In this document: piece by piece, positions 20,428 through 32,931 of the stretch
Layout of the letters: every line of letters starts with the position of its first letter
How positions within the stretch are numbered: the stretch's first letter is position 1
Assembly: GCA_003569125.1 (NCBI GenBank)
Contig: BGOG01000009.1
Location: 1 to 59,080, forward strand
Length of the DNA stretch: 59,080 nt
From: Acidimicrobiaceae bacterium
GTDB lineage: Bacteria; Actinomycetota; Acidimicrobiia; Acidimicrobiales; Ilumatobacteraceae
Direction of reading: 5' to 3'
Program-made: the position numbers and the translations under genes
The notes under the pieces: model-generated
Databases searched by the model: none
What the model was told of the DNA's origin: nothing
The model's input: only the letters and a program-made list of their open reading frames with translations

Positions 20428-21426
20428 AATTTATGACAGATCTTTGGGCTTTATATCCAAGTGGTTTACCGAAAACTGGCACTTTGAGATATTCGGCGAA
20501 ATCGCTGAACATCGATAACGACTCTGGAGTATCAAAGACTCTGACTTGCTCCCACATCTTGCCCTCATGCCACGAACCCGCAAAATGTAAAAAATAATTA
20601 GTAAATAAACTTGCTTCGATACAAGATTTCATCAGACTCAAATTACTTCGATGCTCGCCGTACAAGAATGGATATTTTGATGCAATTTCATAGGTCCATA
20701 AAGCTTGAAATCGATAGTCGAGCCATTCGACAAGGTTCTGAGACTGAACAAAGTGATTCAGAAATCTTTGCTCACCACCGCCGTCTTTTTTATAATTTCT
20801 TGACCGAAGCTTCGATAATACTCAGCCAAAAGTTGACCATGAGTCAAACAGTTGTATACAAACACACCTGAGCACGCATCGTCTGGTTGCTCATCAAGAC
20901 CGACCTCGGCATAATAATCAACCAAAGAAATAAACAGACTTGAGTCCAATGGATAAGCCTTGTCATAGAAACGATTACGCAGAAATGCCATGCGACGCAG
21001 TAGCTGATGGTGTTCTAATGGCAGGTTTTTTCGCTTCGAGATCAGACCAACCTTGGCTTCGTTTCGATCACTGAAAATATTTGGCGCAAGTGGACTGATC
21101 AAAATGTCAGTATCTAGACAACAGACGTTATTTACGTTTACCTTCGCGCTATTAAGCGCTTCGCCGATCAAGAACTTCTGCCAATATGGGTTTTTCCAGT
21201 CTGGGTGGGTCTGGTCGACGAGGTGGTCGTCGAATAAGATCAGCCCGAGGTCGTGGCGCTTGCAATACATCTCCCATGTATGAAATGCATATTTCATAAA
21301 TGGCTCGAGATATGCGTCACCAATCGCAATCGTTGCGAGCACATTGCCAGACTTGCCAGGCTGTATCAAAACCTTCAGAGTGCACCTCGACCTGCAATAT
21401 CGACTCCACTGAAAAGTGGCTTGCAC
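20372..21426 (-). pseudogene. Glycosyltransferase-like protein, frameshifted
   Basis: Two frames read one protein of about 350 residues. The first part has NVLATIAIGDAYLEPFMKYAFHTW, LILFDDHLVDQTHPDWKNPYWQKF and the donor-site motif VNNVCCLDTDILISPLAPNIF, a DxD typical of GT-A transferases. It stops after EIIKK at a T6 run (A6 on the coding strand, 20786-20791). Moving back one base gives DGGGEQRFLNHFVQSQNLVEW and continues through the WTYEIASKYPFLYGEHRSN region to 20372. The break has the form A AAA AAG, a classical -1 slippery heptamer, but a missing A in a run of seven explains it equally well. The call of a GT-A fold is moderate; the sugar is unknown. Confidence 0.62.
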
Positions 21427-21520
21427 AAGTTTAGCGTTATCGCTGAAATACCGAAGGTAACCGTCACAACGTAATCGCTTGACCTATCGACAGGCGATAC
21501 CCTGACGGCGTAAACACTTT

Positions 21521-21527
21521 AGGAGGT
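21521..21527 (+). promoter_or_regulatory. Strong Shine-Dalgarno site (AGGAGGT) of the SCP2 gene
   Basis: AGGAGGT is a near-perfect anti-SD match six bases before ATG 21534. Most genes here have weak or no SD, so this gene is probably expressed highly. Confidence 0.8.
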
Positions 21528-21533
21528 TAAATT

Positions 21534-21941
21534 ATGTCGCATCTATTTTTGAGTGATGAGTGGATGTCGGCTGCCCGCGAAATTCGATCTCGATATCAAG
21601 ACGAGACGATGAAGGTGCCGGTTGGAGTGCGGATGAATCAAATAATCACCGGTGTGCCATTCGGTGAGGGCACCGTGAAGACTTATACAGACACATCTTC
21701 TGGGGTTTTAGATATCGATCTCGGACATCTTGAGAGCGCCGACGTCACGGTGACAACCGATTACGCAACAGCCAGAAATATTTTTGTCGAGCAAGATCCA
21801 AATTTCACGATGCAGGCGTTTATGTCCGGCAAAATCAAGGTTGAAGGTGACATGCTGAAAATGATGGCGCTACAAGGGTCGATGCCACAAAATGAGATCG
21901 CTAAAACGATTGCAGAAGAAATTAAATCAATAACAAAATAG
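21534..21941 (+). CDS. SCP2 sterol-transfer domain protein
   Basis: A 135-residue single-domain SCP2 protein. It begins MSHLFLSDEWMSAAREIRSRYQ and has the alpha/beta core with the hydrophobic-ligand cavity: GVLDIDLGHLESADVTVTTDYATARNIF and the closing helix FTMQAFMSGKIKVEGDMLKMM, ending in a lysine tail. SCP2 domains bind lipids or fatty acyl-CoA; in actinobacteria they often accompany steroid or fatty-acid metabolism. Here it stands alone on the plus strand with a strong SD, convergent with an MFS gene 13 bases away. The ligand is unknown. Confidence 0.85.
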   Translation: MSHLFLSDEWMSAAREIRSRYQDETMKVPVGVRMNQIITGVPFGEGTVKTYTDTSSGVLDIDLGHLESADVTVTTDYATARNIFVEQDPNFTMQAFMSGKIKVEGDMLKMMALQGSMPQNEIAKTIAEEIKSITK

Positions 21942-21954
21942 TTTCAAATATTGA

Positions 21955-23453
21955 CTAGTGAGAGATTTTTTGTGTTGATCGCACGGCGCTTGAAGTAAAA
22001 ATACCGATACCAGCGCTGATTGCACCGGCGAGCAACGCGTACGAAAAACTTTTAATGGCCCCAGAACTGATCGTGGCTTCATGAATGCCGATCATCACCG
22101 CGGCGCCCAAGACGGCGCCCATCTGATTTAGAAGTTGTTGCATCGCACTTGCAACTCCGAGATCGTGATCCTCGACCGAGTTTGCCAAGAGTGCAGTTAA
22201 CGCCGGTGCCGAAATACCAAGCCCGACACCAGACAGGGACAAACCAAAAGCAATCATCAAGTCAGAAGATCCGAGATTTACCTGCGAAAGAATCAACATT
22301 GAGATCAGCACTGCACAGGCACCGATCACGCCTGCATTGCGTTCACCGATTCGTGAAGAGATGCGTCCGGAAGACGGGGCGACGAGCGAAAATACGAGTG
22401 GGCGGGCGATGATCAACCAGCCGATGTGTGAAGTCGAAAAACCAAGCCCTGTTTCAAGCAACTGTGGCACGATCATAAAGCCACCCATATATGCAAAATT
22501 TGTCAGAGCAAGACTCACCACAGGAAACGCGACATTGCGCGTACGAAACCATTTGAGTGGCAACATCGGATCACTCGCCGACTGCTCTGCGCGAACAAAA
22601 AATAAAGTGCAAAAACGCCGAGCAATGCGACGAGCGAGGTTCGTGATGACCCAAAGCCCCAAGAAGGTCCGCGATTAATCGCCAGCAAAATCAGTACTGA
22701 TCCGACGCCGAGTAGCAACGCACCTTTGATATCAAACTTGACATTTGTTCTTCGCTCTGTATCGCCAAGCAGCCACATCGCGATCAAGCATCCAATCAGA
22801 CACAGAGGCGCCTGAATCAGAAATATCGTACGCCAACCAAAAATTGCTACCAACGGAACGCCGGCGACAACCCCAAGTACCGGAGCACCTGCGGTTACAA
22901 AACTCCAATATCCAAGTGGACGAACCCTTTCGCTCGGGTCAAACATTCGATTGATGTAGGCCATTGCTGCTGGACCAAGTGCCGAACCCCCGGCTGCCGA
23001 CAATGTGCGAAACACGATCATCGATGGTGCGTTCCATGCGAACGCAGTGCACATCGCAAAGACACCTGCGACGAATAAACCTCCGACGAAGACTCGCTTG
23101 TGACCCCAAAGGTCACCAATTTTTCCGAACGCGGGGCCAACGACTCCGAAGGCAAGCATCGGTGCCGTGATTGCCCAACTGATTATCGAGGTCGTGCTGC
23201 CCAGATCGTCTGCCACGGTCTTTAGTGATACGACCAGCAAAGTGATCATGAAACTCACCGTGAATACACAACTCAGCAACACAGCCAGTGTCGCCTTGCG
23301 CCGCGACACACCGACAGTTTGAACAATTTTTTGTCGCAACAAAAGCGACCATGGGATTACAGAAACTTCATCGACACCGCCGGCATCAAGAACAGTTAAA
23401 TCTCTTGCCCCGTCCCTCTGACTAATGTTCGATTCAAATTTCTTTGATTTCAA
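21955..23453 (-). pseudogene. MFS drug-efflux-type transporter, single frameshift
   Basis: Two frames make one DHA2-type (QacA/EmrB-like) transporter of about 500 residues. The first frame has the FTVSFMITLLVVSLKTVADDLGS start, FGKIGDLWGHKRVFVGG (cytoplasmic loop 2-3, GxLxDRxGxkx-like) and ASVLILLAINRGPSWGF. At the A6 run 22597-22602 (T6 on the coding strand) the frame must step back one base to continue as YFFVRAEQSASDPMLPL, then the second bundle LTNFAYMGGFMIVPQL and SMLILSQVNL. A missing T in a run of seven explains it. The gene starts within the stop of the pseudokinase gene (ATGA), so the two are coupled. The substrate is unknown. Confidence 0.82.
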
Positions 23454-25378
23454 GGAAACACCATGTCGATAACAGAACCTCTTGGAACTTTGTCTCCATT
23501 GTTAATCGCCACGCCTTTTACTGATGCACTCTTCATTCGATAAGACTTGCGACCGGTCACTTCGCCGACGACAAAACCGGCTGCCACCAGTCGTTTCTCC
23601 GCGTCGTTGAAATTGATTCCGACGATGTTTGGCATCACGACGAAATCTGGACCCAACGAAATTGCGTAACTAAGTGTTCCACCGCGCGGAAGTCTTTCGT
23701 CGGGTGGTGGCGACTGAGCGCCGATCAAACCGATTGCAACATCATTATTGAAAGCATCCGGAGTCACTGCCAGAACTAAACCAAGTTCGCCCGCCTTCGC
23801 GGTCGCATCGGCGACGCTCAAGCCAACTATCAACGGAACCACTCGCAATGCTGGACCGTTTGAAATTGTTAAATTAATCACCGTTCCTTTGAGAACTTCG
23901 TCACCAGCGACCAATGACGGTTGCTTGGCGACAGACCACGAAATAACGCTGCCAACCGGAGTCGTCTCGCTCGAATCTTCGCTCGCAGAAACAACTAATC
24001 CTTGGGCAACAATTTTTTCGACAGCCGCTTCTTTTGTTAGACCCGTGACATCATTCAGAATTCCAAGTGGTGGACCTTCTGAAACGACGAGAACAATTGT
24101 TTCGCCTTCTTTCAAACTTGCCCCAGTGGTTGGCTCGGTGCGTATCACATGACCGAACTCGACATCGTTAGTTCTTTCTGCTTGAACCAGCAGCTCCCAG
24201 CCGAACTCTGCAATTTTATTTCGTGCCTGCGATTCAGCCAGACCATTTAACGCCGGCACAGCGTACGATGTTTTTGTCAGCGCTTGAAATGCAATCGATG
24301 AAACAATCATCAACGCCGCGGCTGCGACCACGATCCAAAGTCTTGTCAACCTTCGGCGAACTTGGGGTGACTCAGTATCGGTTTGCGCTTCGACTCTTTC
24401 AGCGATTTTTGGTTGTGGTTCAACAACTTGAACCTCCTGAGTTTTTCTTGCGGGCGTAATCGGATTGGGTCGCGTGATCACATCTTCGAAGCGCTTCGAA
24501 ATAATTGTTTCGATTGGTTGCGGTCGCGGCATTTTCGTGGCGATTTGAGTTAATGATTGACCGAATTCAAAGGCAGTTCCGCGTTCTTTGGCAACGGGGC
24601 GGCCTGCGCGTTCAATTGGTGCTGCAAGCGGGCCCATTTCGCCTGAAACTGGTAATAATTTGTCGATTCGGTTTGCCAATGTGATCGCGACTGATTCTGC
24701 GTCAAATGGAACTTCGCCGGTCATAGTTTCAATCAAAGTGATCGCCAGCGAATAAACATCAGAATGCGCGTCGGGTAAAGAGCCTTGCCCAATTTCGGGG
24801 GCCGCATAGCGTGCTTGCTCGATACTCATCTTTGCTGCCGAAAGATTTTTTTTGACGCCAAGCCCAGTGAGACGAATTCTCGAATTATCGTCAAAAATTA
24901 AGTTTGCTGGGCGCACATCTCCGTGAACATAACCATTTTTGTGCGCATGATTCAAAGCACGACAAACATCCAGACCGACCATCAGCGCCTGCGATGGTGA
25001 AAGTCGTCGACCGCGATCTAGATATTCGCGCAAAGACCCTTGTCCAAAAAGTTGCGTTACATTAAAAACAATCCTCACATCATCGATCACCGCATCGCCC
25101 CAGTCGTCAATTGAAACCAATGACGGGTGGGCGATTGAAAAAAGATGCTGCATCGAAGACTTGAAAGATTCCAACGCCGAACTCTCATCGGCGATACCGG
25201 TCGCCCTGTCGAATAACGACTGAATCGTCATCAGTCGGACCGCTACGGTTCTATGTTGATGGAGATCCTGCGCCTCAAAAACAGGTGCGGATGCGGTACC
25301 TTCACTGCGTAATTTTTCGACACGGTACCTACCAACAAGGACATGACCGATTACCGCATTCAATGAAACCACAACCAT
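23450..25378 (-). CDS. PASTA-domain serine/threonine pseudokinase (PknB-like, inactive motifs)
   Basis: A 642-residue protein laid out like PknB: kinase-like domain (about 14-290), Pro/Glu-rich linker, one membrane helix (about 346-364) and four extracellular PASTA repeats. Key kinase residues are changed: the beta-3 Lys (VAIK) is Arg48 in VAVRLM, the Gly-rich loop is lost (LRSEGTASAP), HRDxKxxN reads HGDVRPAN (Asp154 and Asn159 kept, Arg156 for Lys), and DFG reads GLG (172-174), so the Mg-binding Asp is missing. APE (YAAPE) and SDVYSLA are kept. It is therefore predicted to be a signalling pseudokinase that senses peptidoglycan or muropeptides. It is coupled to an MFS exporter gene by a 4-base overlap. 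Confidence 0.85.
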   Translation of the reverse strand: MVVVSLNAVIGHVLVGRYRVEKLRSEGTASAPVFEAQDLHQHRTVAVRLMTIQSLFDRATGIADESSALESFKSSMQHLFSIAHPSLVSIDDWGDAVIDDVRIVFNVTQLFGQGSLREYLDRGRRLSPSQALMVGLDVCRALNHAHKNGYVHGDVRPANLIFDDNSRIRLTGLGVKKNLSAAKMSIEQARYAAPEIGQGSLPDAHSDVYSLAITLIETMTGEVPFDAESVAITLANRIDKLLPVSGEMGPLAAPIERAGRPVAKERGTAFEFGQSLTQIATKMPRPQPIETIISKRFEDVITRPNPITPARKTQEVQVVEPQPKIAERVEAQTDTESPQVRRRLTRLWIVVAAAALMIVSSIAFQALTKTSYAVPALNGLAESQARNKIAEFGWELLVQAERTNDVEFGHVIRTEPTTGASLKEGETIVLVVSEGPPLGILNDVTGLTKEAAVEKIVAQGLVVSASEDSSETTPVGSVISWSVAKQPSLVAGDEVLKGTVINLTISNGPALRVVPLIVGLSVADATAKAGELGLVLAVTPDAFNNDVAIGLIGAQSPPPDERLPRGGTLSYAISLGPDFVVMPNIVGINFNDAEKRLVAAGFVVGEVTGRKSYRMKSASVKGVAINNGDKVPRGSVIDMVFP

Positions 25379-25441
25379 TAAAACTACTGCTCATTTTCGC
25401 TGAACAATGTTTTATAAGGTTTTCTGGGCGAGAATAGAGAT

Positions 25442-25960
25442 GTGACAACTAACTCTATGAACTCATCAAAGATCAAGAAACCGCGTCAAGCCTTCAACCT
25501 TCAACGACTGATAACGAGTATCGGAGTCGCAGTCGGATTGGTAATGATTTTCTTCGGCTTTCGAGTTTCACAAACCGGACGAGACGAATCGGGCTTGCCG
25601 GATGTAATCGAGCGAATGTCTCCGGCGAACGGAGATCGAGTGCTGCGTCAATCACAAATCATTGTTGACTTTGTCGAAGGTTACGAATCAGTCTTGTATA
25701 TCGATGGCATCGAACTGCCGACAACCAGACTCGATGAGTTGACTTCATCTGGTCAACTGGCAACACCTGGTGCGCAAGTTGAGTTGCCTGCGACGGCGGT
25801 TTTTGATCCAGGTAATTTCATAATTAGTTTTCAGCCACAAGTTGGTGCCGTGATCGAATCATTCACACAAGGCGAACACGAAGGCAAAGTCAGATACTGG
25901 CGAGTCGAAGATGGTCGTGAGAAATCTCGGGTGTACATCTGGAAGTTTGACACTGATTAA
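25442..25960 (+). CDS. Hypothetical single-pass membrane protein
   Basis: A 172-residue protein with a short basic N terminus, one membrane helix (about residues 24-44, RLITSIGVAVGLVMIFFGF) and a soluble extracytoplasmic domain that looks beta-rich (IIVDFVEGYESVLYIDGIELPTT, FIISFQPQVGAVIESF). The motif SPANGDRVLRQSQI is notable. I do not recognise the family. The start is GTG 25442, reading away from the pseudokinase gene across a spacer of 63 bases, so the two could be co-regulated envelope genes. A 10-base tandem repeat covers its stop codon. Confidence 0.6.
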   Translation: MTTNSMNSSKIKKPRQAFNLQRLITSIGVAVGLVMIFFGFRVSQTGRDESGLPDVIERMSPANGDRVLRQSQIIVDFVEGYESVLYIDGIELPTTRLDELTSSGQLATPGAQVELPATAVFDPGNFIISFQPQVGAVIESFTQGEHEGKVRYWRVEDGREKSRVYIWKFDTD

Positions 25961-25980
25961 AACTGATTAGCACTGATTCG
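25951..25980. repeat. 10-bp tandem repeat (x3) over a stop codon
   Basis: Three units share the core ACTGATT with a period of ten bases; the first contains the stop TAA of the preceding gene. Confidence 0.75.
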
Positions 25981-25993
25981 TGATGCACAAATT

Positions 25994-28997
<3,004 letters not shown>

Positions 28998-29001
<4 letters not shown>

Positions 29002-29807
29002 CTAATTTTCGCCGAGTCAAACCAGTTCTTACCCAAACAGAACTCGATCTGGGCCTTGTTATATCTGCCGAGTGGCGCCTCAATAAGTTCAAAAACATGT
29101 GCATCATTCAATACGTCGTGTTGATACAGCCAGTTTCTCTGAAGGTTTGAGCGCAAGAACCGCGCGTTCGCGGTGCGACCATCCACCAAAATAATTGTTC
29201 CTGGCAGCAAAAAGTGCTCGATCTTGAGTAAGTCACAAGACATTGGCAGGCGATCCGGATGTCGAGTCGAGATTCCAGATATTTCGCCTTTTGCGCTGTC
29301 TTGAGAAGGTGCATCTAGATAAATGAAATCAGGGCAAATATTTGGAAGATTCGAATATTCAGTGCATATGCGACCTGCAAATGTCGTCATCAAAACATCT
29401 GCCTTCGTGAATTTGACACTCGATTTCAAATTCTTTGGCAATCTATTTTTGGCAATTTTAATATATTTCGCCATGTCGTCTACCGAGTGGACCTCAAACG
29501 CATTGCTTCTTCGTAAATTTGCCGTAACAAAGTCACCAAAATCTTGTCGATTCTTTTCGATTGCATCCGCAAATATTAAGGTCGAGTAACCGCAACCAAA
29601 TTCGAGGACTGTGGTAACCCTTCTTGAACGAATGATTTTGTGAAGCCTTACTAAGTCATCCCATTCGGGAGACTTTGGCGCGACAACTTTCGGATCAACA
29701 GATTCGTAGATACTTTTCTTGACCGGCGTAACTTCAGAGTCAAGCAAAATATCTAATTTATGATCTTTTACATAGTCGACCACCTCGGCGGTCAATTCGC
29801 TCATCAT
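28998..29807 (-). CDS. SAM-dependent methyltransferase-like protein
   Basis: A protein of about 269 residues starting MMSELTAEVVDYVKDH. The class I methyltransferase motif I is VTTVLEFGCGYSTLIFADA; motif II/post-I appears as FEVHSVDDMAKYIKIAKNR and a later acidic strand DFIYLDAPS, with LLPGTIILVDGRTANARFLR beyond it. This resembles the Methyltransf_24 group rather than a known RNA enzyme. The start ATG 29807 overlaps the mnmA stop (ATGA), so it is the third gene of the cysteine desulfurase-mnmA unit. Its substrate is unknown; a role in tRNA or in small-molecule modification cannot be separated. Confidence 0.7.
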
Positions 29808-30880
29808 AATGAATCTCCATTTTGTGGGTTTGCTGCGTCGGCGATGCCGCCGCCAAGAACGAAAGAATTTGTCGTGTCGTAGCAAACGACACTTTGCCCA
29901 GGTGCGATTCGACGCTGAGCGACTTCGAATTCTAAAACAAGCGGGCTAAGACTTTGCACCATTGCTGGCAGTGCAGCCCCATGGGCACTGCACTGAACGA
30001 GCACCGTGCTGCCGAGCGGTGGCGCTTGGTCTGCCCACATCACATTGTTGACTGCAAGGCCAGATCGAAGCAATTGATCTTCATTGCCGATCACAACGCG
30101 GGCGTTTGGGGTATCGACATCGACAACAAACTGTTTTGGGCCGCCGCCAGGCAAACCTAAACCTTTGCGTTGACCGATTGTGACAAGTTCAAGTGCGTCG
30201 ACGGCACCGGCTTGAACGCCTTCTGATGTGACGACAGTTGCCTTACGAAACTCGATGCGATGACCTAAAAATGTTTCACGACCGCCCGTGCGCGAAATAA
30301 AACAAACATCTTGGCTATCGGGTTTTGTCGCAGTGCGCAGACCAAGTGCCACGGCTCGGTCACGAACTTGGGCCTTGGTGAGATGTCCGACTGGAAACAT
30401 CGTGAAAGCCAACTCAGCCTGATCGAGCATGTAAACGACATAACTTTGATCTTTTAATTCGTCATGACCACGAGTCAAGCGAAAGGTACCACCGGTGTCG
30501 CGAGTGATCTGTGCGTGATGACCCGTTGCCACGGCATCAAAACCGAGAATTCGTGCGCGTTCGCTGAGTCGATCAAATTTTAAATGTCGGTTGCATTCAA
30601 TACATGGGTTTGGTGTGATGCCATCAACATGTGCTTGCACATACGGTGCGACAACATGTTTGTTGAAATCCTCCGAGAAATTAAACACCAAGTGATCAAT
30701 GCCGAGTTGCTGGGCGACACGCCGAGCATCATCAACATCAGACACAGAACAACAGCCCGTGTCGCTCTCGCCGCCCCAAAGACGCATCGTGACACCAACT
30801 ACTTGATGGCCTTGATCTATTAATTCGGCCGCCGCCACCGACGAATCGACACCACCAGACATTGCGACTAAAACTTTCAT
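29804..30880 (-). CDS. mnmA: tRNA-specific 2-thiouridylase
   Basis: A 358-residue enzyme that makes the 2-thiouridine at the wobble position of tRNA Lys, Glu and Gln. The PP-loop is MSGGVDSSVAAAEL, the catalytic cysteines are in PNPCIECNRHLKFD and SQDVCFI, and the lid region and C-terminal barrel end in QSVVCYDTTNSFVLGGGIA. Length fits the family. It starts inside the end of the cysteine desulfurase gene, which supplies its sulfur. With tRNA-Gln 30 kb away this is only a loose link to that tRNA. Confidence 0.94.
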   Translation of the reverse strand: MKVLVAMSGGVDSSVAAAELIDQGHQVVGVTMRLWGGESDTGCCSVSDVDDARRVAQQLGIDHLVFNFSEDFNKHVVAPYVQAHVDGITPNPCIECNRHLKFDRLSERARILGFDAVATGHHAQITRDTGGTFRLTRGHDELKDQSYVVYMLDQAELAFTMFPVGHLTKAQVRDRAVALGLRTATKPDSQDVCFISRTGGRETFLGHRIEFRKATVVTSEGVQAGAVDALELVTIGQRKGLGLPGGGPKQFVVDVDTPNARVVIGNEDQLLRSGLAVNNVMWADQAPPLGSTVLVQCSAHGAALPAMVQSLSPLVLEFEVAQRRIAPGQSVVCYDTTNSFVLGGGIADAANPQNGDSL

Positions 30881-32087
30881 TTGTTCGCCGATGCTTTGAT
30901 CGCTGTTTTATTTCGCCGTAATTGATGACAGCGGCAATCAGAGCGCACGAAGCACGGTCAATGTCTTGCTCGGTTGTCGTATGACCAAGACTCATACGCA
31001 ATGAGCCCATGATAAATCTCGGATCAACACCCATCGCCTGCAGAACGTGCGACGGCTCCATTGCTCCACTGGCACATGCACTAGCCGCCGACGCACAAAT
31101 CTTTGCTTCATCCAATAGAAATAAAATCGACTCACTTTCGCAACCAGAGATACACAAATGAGCAATGCCCGGCACCCGCTTGTCGCGAGCGACAGTTTCA
31201 AGCACATCGTCAAGTTCACCAGTCACGGCATCCACCAGTGCGTCGCGCAATTTTGTGACCCGTGAAATTTCTGTGTCGCGAGTTGAATCTGTTTCGCGAA
31301 GCGCAGCCGCAGTTGCCATGATGCCACCAACGTTGTGCGTTCCGCTTCGGCGATCTCGTTCTTGCCCACCACCAACAATTAGCGGATCAATTTCAAGACC
31401 GAGTCGCTGCATCGTGACTCCCATTCCTTTTGGGCCGCCAAATTTGTGCGCCGACACGGTCAGCACATCAACTAGTTTTGAAATTTCACGCAGGTCTTGC
31501 CAACATGTCGCCTGCACTGCGTCGGTGTGAAATACCGCACCTGGTGCGTTGGCGCGAACAACTTTTGCCACTTGGCGCAACGGCGAGATGCTTCCGACTT
31601 CATTGTTGACTGCCATCACCGAAACAACATTTACGCGGCCAACATTTTGTGGGTCTTGCAGAACCTTCTCGAGTTCAGCGACATCAATTGCGCCTGTTGC
31701 ATCAACCGCAACAACATGACCATTTAAATTTTCAACGCAATGCAAAACAGCATGATGTTCGGCAGCAGAACACACGGCTACACCACCGTGACGCCTCGCT
31801 GCACCGAAAATGGCTGCGTTGTCGCCCTCTGTTCCTCCGCTTGTAAAAATTACCTCGCCTGCTTTGCAGCCAATTGCTTCGGCAACATCATCGCGAGCCT
31901 CATCGATCGCCTTACGAGCAATCCTTGCAAAACGATGCGAACCAGACGGGTTGGCATACATGCCGCTCATATATGGCGCCATTGCGGCGACTGCCTGCTC
32001 GCGCATCGGCGTGCTCGCAGCGTGGTCTAAATACACAAAATCAGACAAATTATCTTTGCTAATCAATTTGTTGCTTCGTGCATCCAC
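30877..32087 (-). CDS. Cysteine desulfurase (NifS/IscS-type), probable frame break near the end
   Basis: A PLP enzyme of about 400 residues that takes sulfur from cysteine. Blocks seen are YLDHAASTPMREQAV, FTSGGTEGDNAAI, SAAEHHAVLHC, VSAHKFGGPKG with the PLP Lys, and ASACASGAMEPSHVL with the catalytic Cys in the short-loop/group II style. In one frame it runs on 140 bases into mnmA, giving an unlikely tail (RNVWWCRF). A step back of one base around 30920 gives LRRNKTAIKASANK and a stop overlapping the mnmA ATG (ATGA), so a one-base loss is likely. It supplies MnmA with sulfur. The start GTG 32087 is used. Confidence 0.85.
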
Positions 32088-32118
32088 AGTTGTACAGGCT
32101 AACTACACTCACAGGTCT

Positions 32119-32562
32119 ATGAGCCATATCAGTGTCAAGATCGAAATCGAAGCCACCCCCGAACGGGTCTGGCAAATCGTTGAGCCTATTGAACGCCATG
32201 TTGATTGGATGCACGATGCCGTGGCAATCAGATTCGTGTCCGAGCAAACCCGCGGAGTCGGCACGGCATTTTTATGCGACACAAAAGTCGGCCCGATTCG
32301 ACTGACCGACAAAATGGAAATCACACAGTGGGTGCCTGGCTCGGCAATGGGCGTGAAACACGTTGGCATCGTCACGGGAACGGGCGTGTTCACACTCGAG
32401 CCACTCGACAATGCGACGCGAACACTTTTCACATGGGAGGAAGAACTTATCTTTCCGTGGTATCTCGGCGCTCAACTCGGTGCATTTATCGGTGGCAAAA
32501 TTGTGTTGAAGCAAATCTGGAAGCGAAATTTGCGCGGCCTCGCCGAACTCTGCAAACTGTAA
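32119..32562 (+). CDS. SRPBCC/polyketide-cyclase-like lipid-binding protein
   Basis: A 147-residue SRPBCC protein starting MSHISVKIEIEATPERVWQIVEPIERHVDWM, the classic START-like opening, with the later strands GTGVFTLEPLDNATRTLFTWEEE and the closing amphipathic helix GKIVLKQIWKRNLRGLAELC. The hydrophobic-pocket fold binds lipids or aromatics in its family. Only this frame from ATG 32119 is supported; an apparent upstream extension in the same frame runs antisense to the cysteine desulfurase. It stands alone and converges with azlD. The ligand is unknown. Confidence 0.8.
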   Translation: MSHISVKIEIEATPERVWQIVEPIERHVDWMHDAVAIRFVSEQTRGVGTAFLCDTKVGPIRLTDKMEITQWVPGSAMGVKHVGIVTGTGVFTLEPLDNATRTLFTWEEELIFPWYLGAQLGAFIGGKIVLKQIWKRNLRGLAELCKL

Positions 32563-32590
32563 CTAGAAATAGAACCAGAACTAGAGCCAG
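32561..32590. repeat. 6-bp imperfect repeat (x5) after a stop codon
   Basis: Five hexamers (AACTAG, AAATAG, AACCAG, AACTAG, AGCCAG) begin within the stop codon of the SRPBCC gene and run into the convergent gap. Confidence 0.6.
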
Positions 32591-32610
32591 CGCTGATACT
32601 TGAAATTTAA

Positions 32611-32931
32611 TTAGATCGCGCGCACGAGCGCAGTCGCACCAGCCGCGAGCACGACAACAACGATTAGCGGCGCGCGACGCCACGCGGCGATCACCGCCAC
32701 GGTGAACCCTGCGACTCGCGCGTCAATCACCAAACTTTGACCGATCGAAAAAGTATCTTTGGCAACCAGTGCCGCCAGCAACGCAGCAGGAATCAAACCA
32801 AGACATCGTTCAAAAACTTTTGGCAACTGTTGCGAACCCAAAACTACTAACCCAAATACTTTGAACAAATACGCTGTTGCCGCGAGCGCGACGATCATCA
32901 ACCACAAATTTTCTGGAGCCTGATTGATCAT
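32611..32931 (-). CDS. azlD: Branched-chain amino acid permease small subunit (AzlD)
   Basis: A 106-residue protein with three or four membrane helices, starting MINQAPENLWLMIVALAATAYLFKVFGL and including QQLPKVFERCLGLIPAALLAALVAKD, the AzlD signature. The proposed ATG 32931 overlaps the azlC stop (ATGA). With AzlC it forms an exporter for branched-chain amino acids or analogues such as azaleucine. This complements the synthesis genes elsewhere in the window. Confidence 0.85.
   Translation of the reverse strand: MINQAPENLWLMIVALAATAYLFKVFGLVVLGSQQLPKVFERCLGLIPAALLAALVAKDTFSIGQSLVIDARVAGFTVAVIAAWRRAPLIVVVVLAAGATALVRAI

Noticed and set aside
31810-32118. Upstream extension of the SRPBCC gene
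   Set aside because: It runs antisense to the cysteine desulfurase; the fold starts at MSHISVKIEIEATPERV (ATG 32119).
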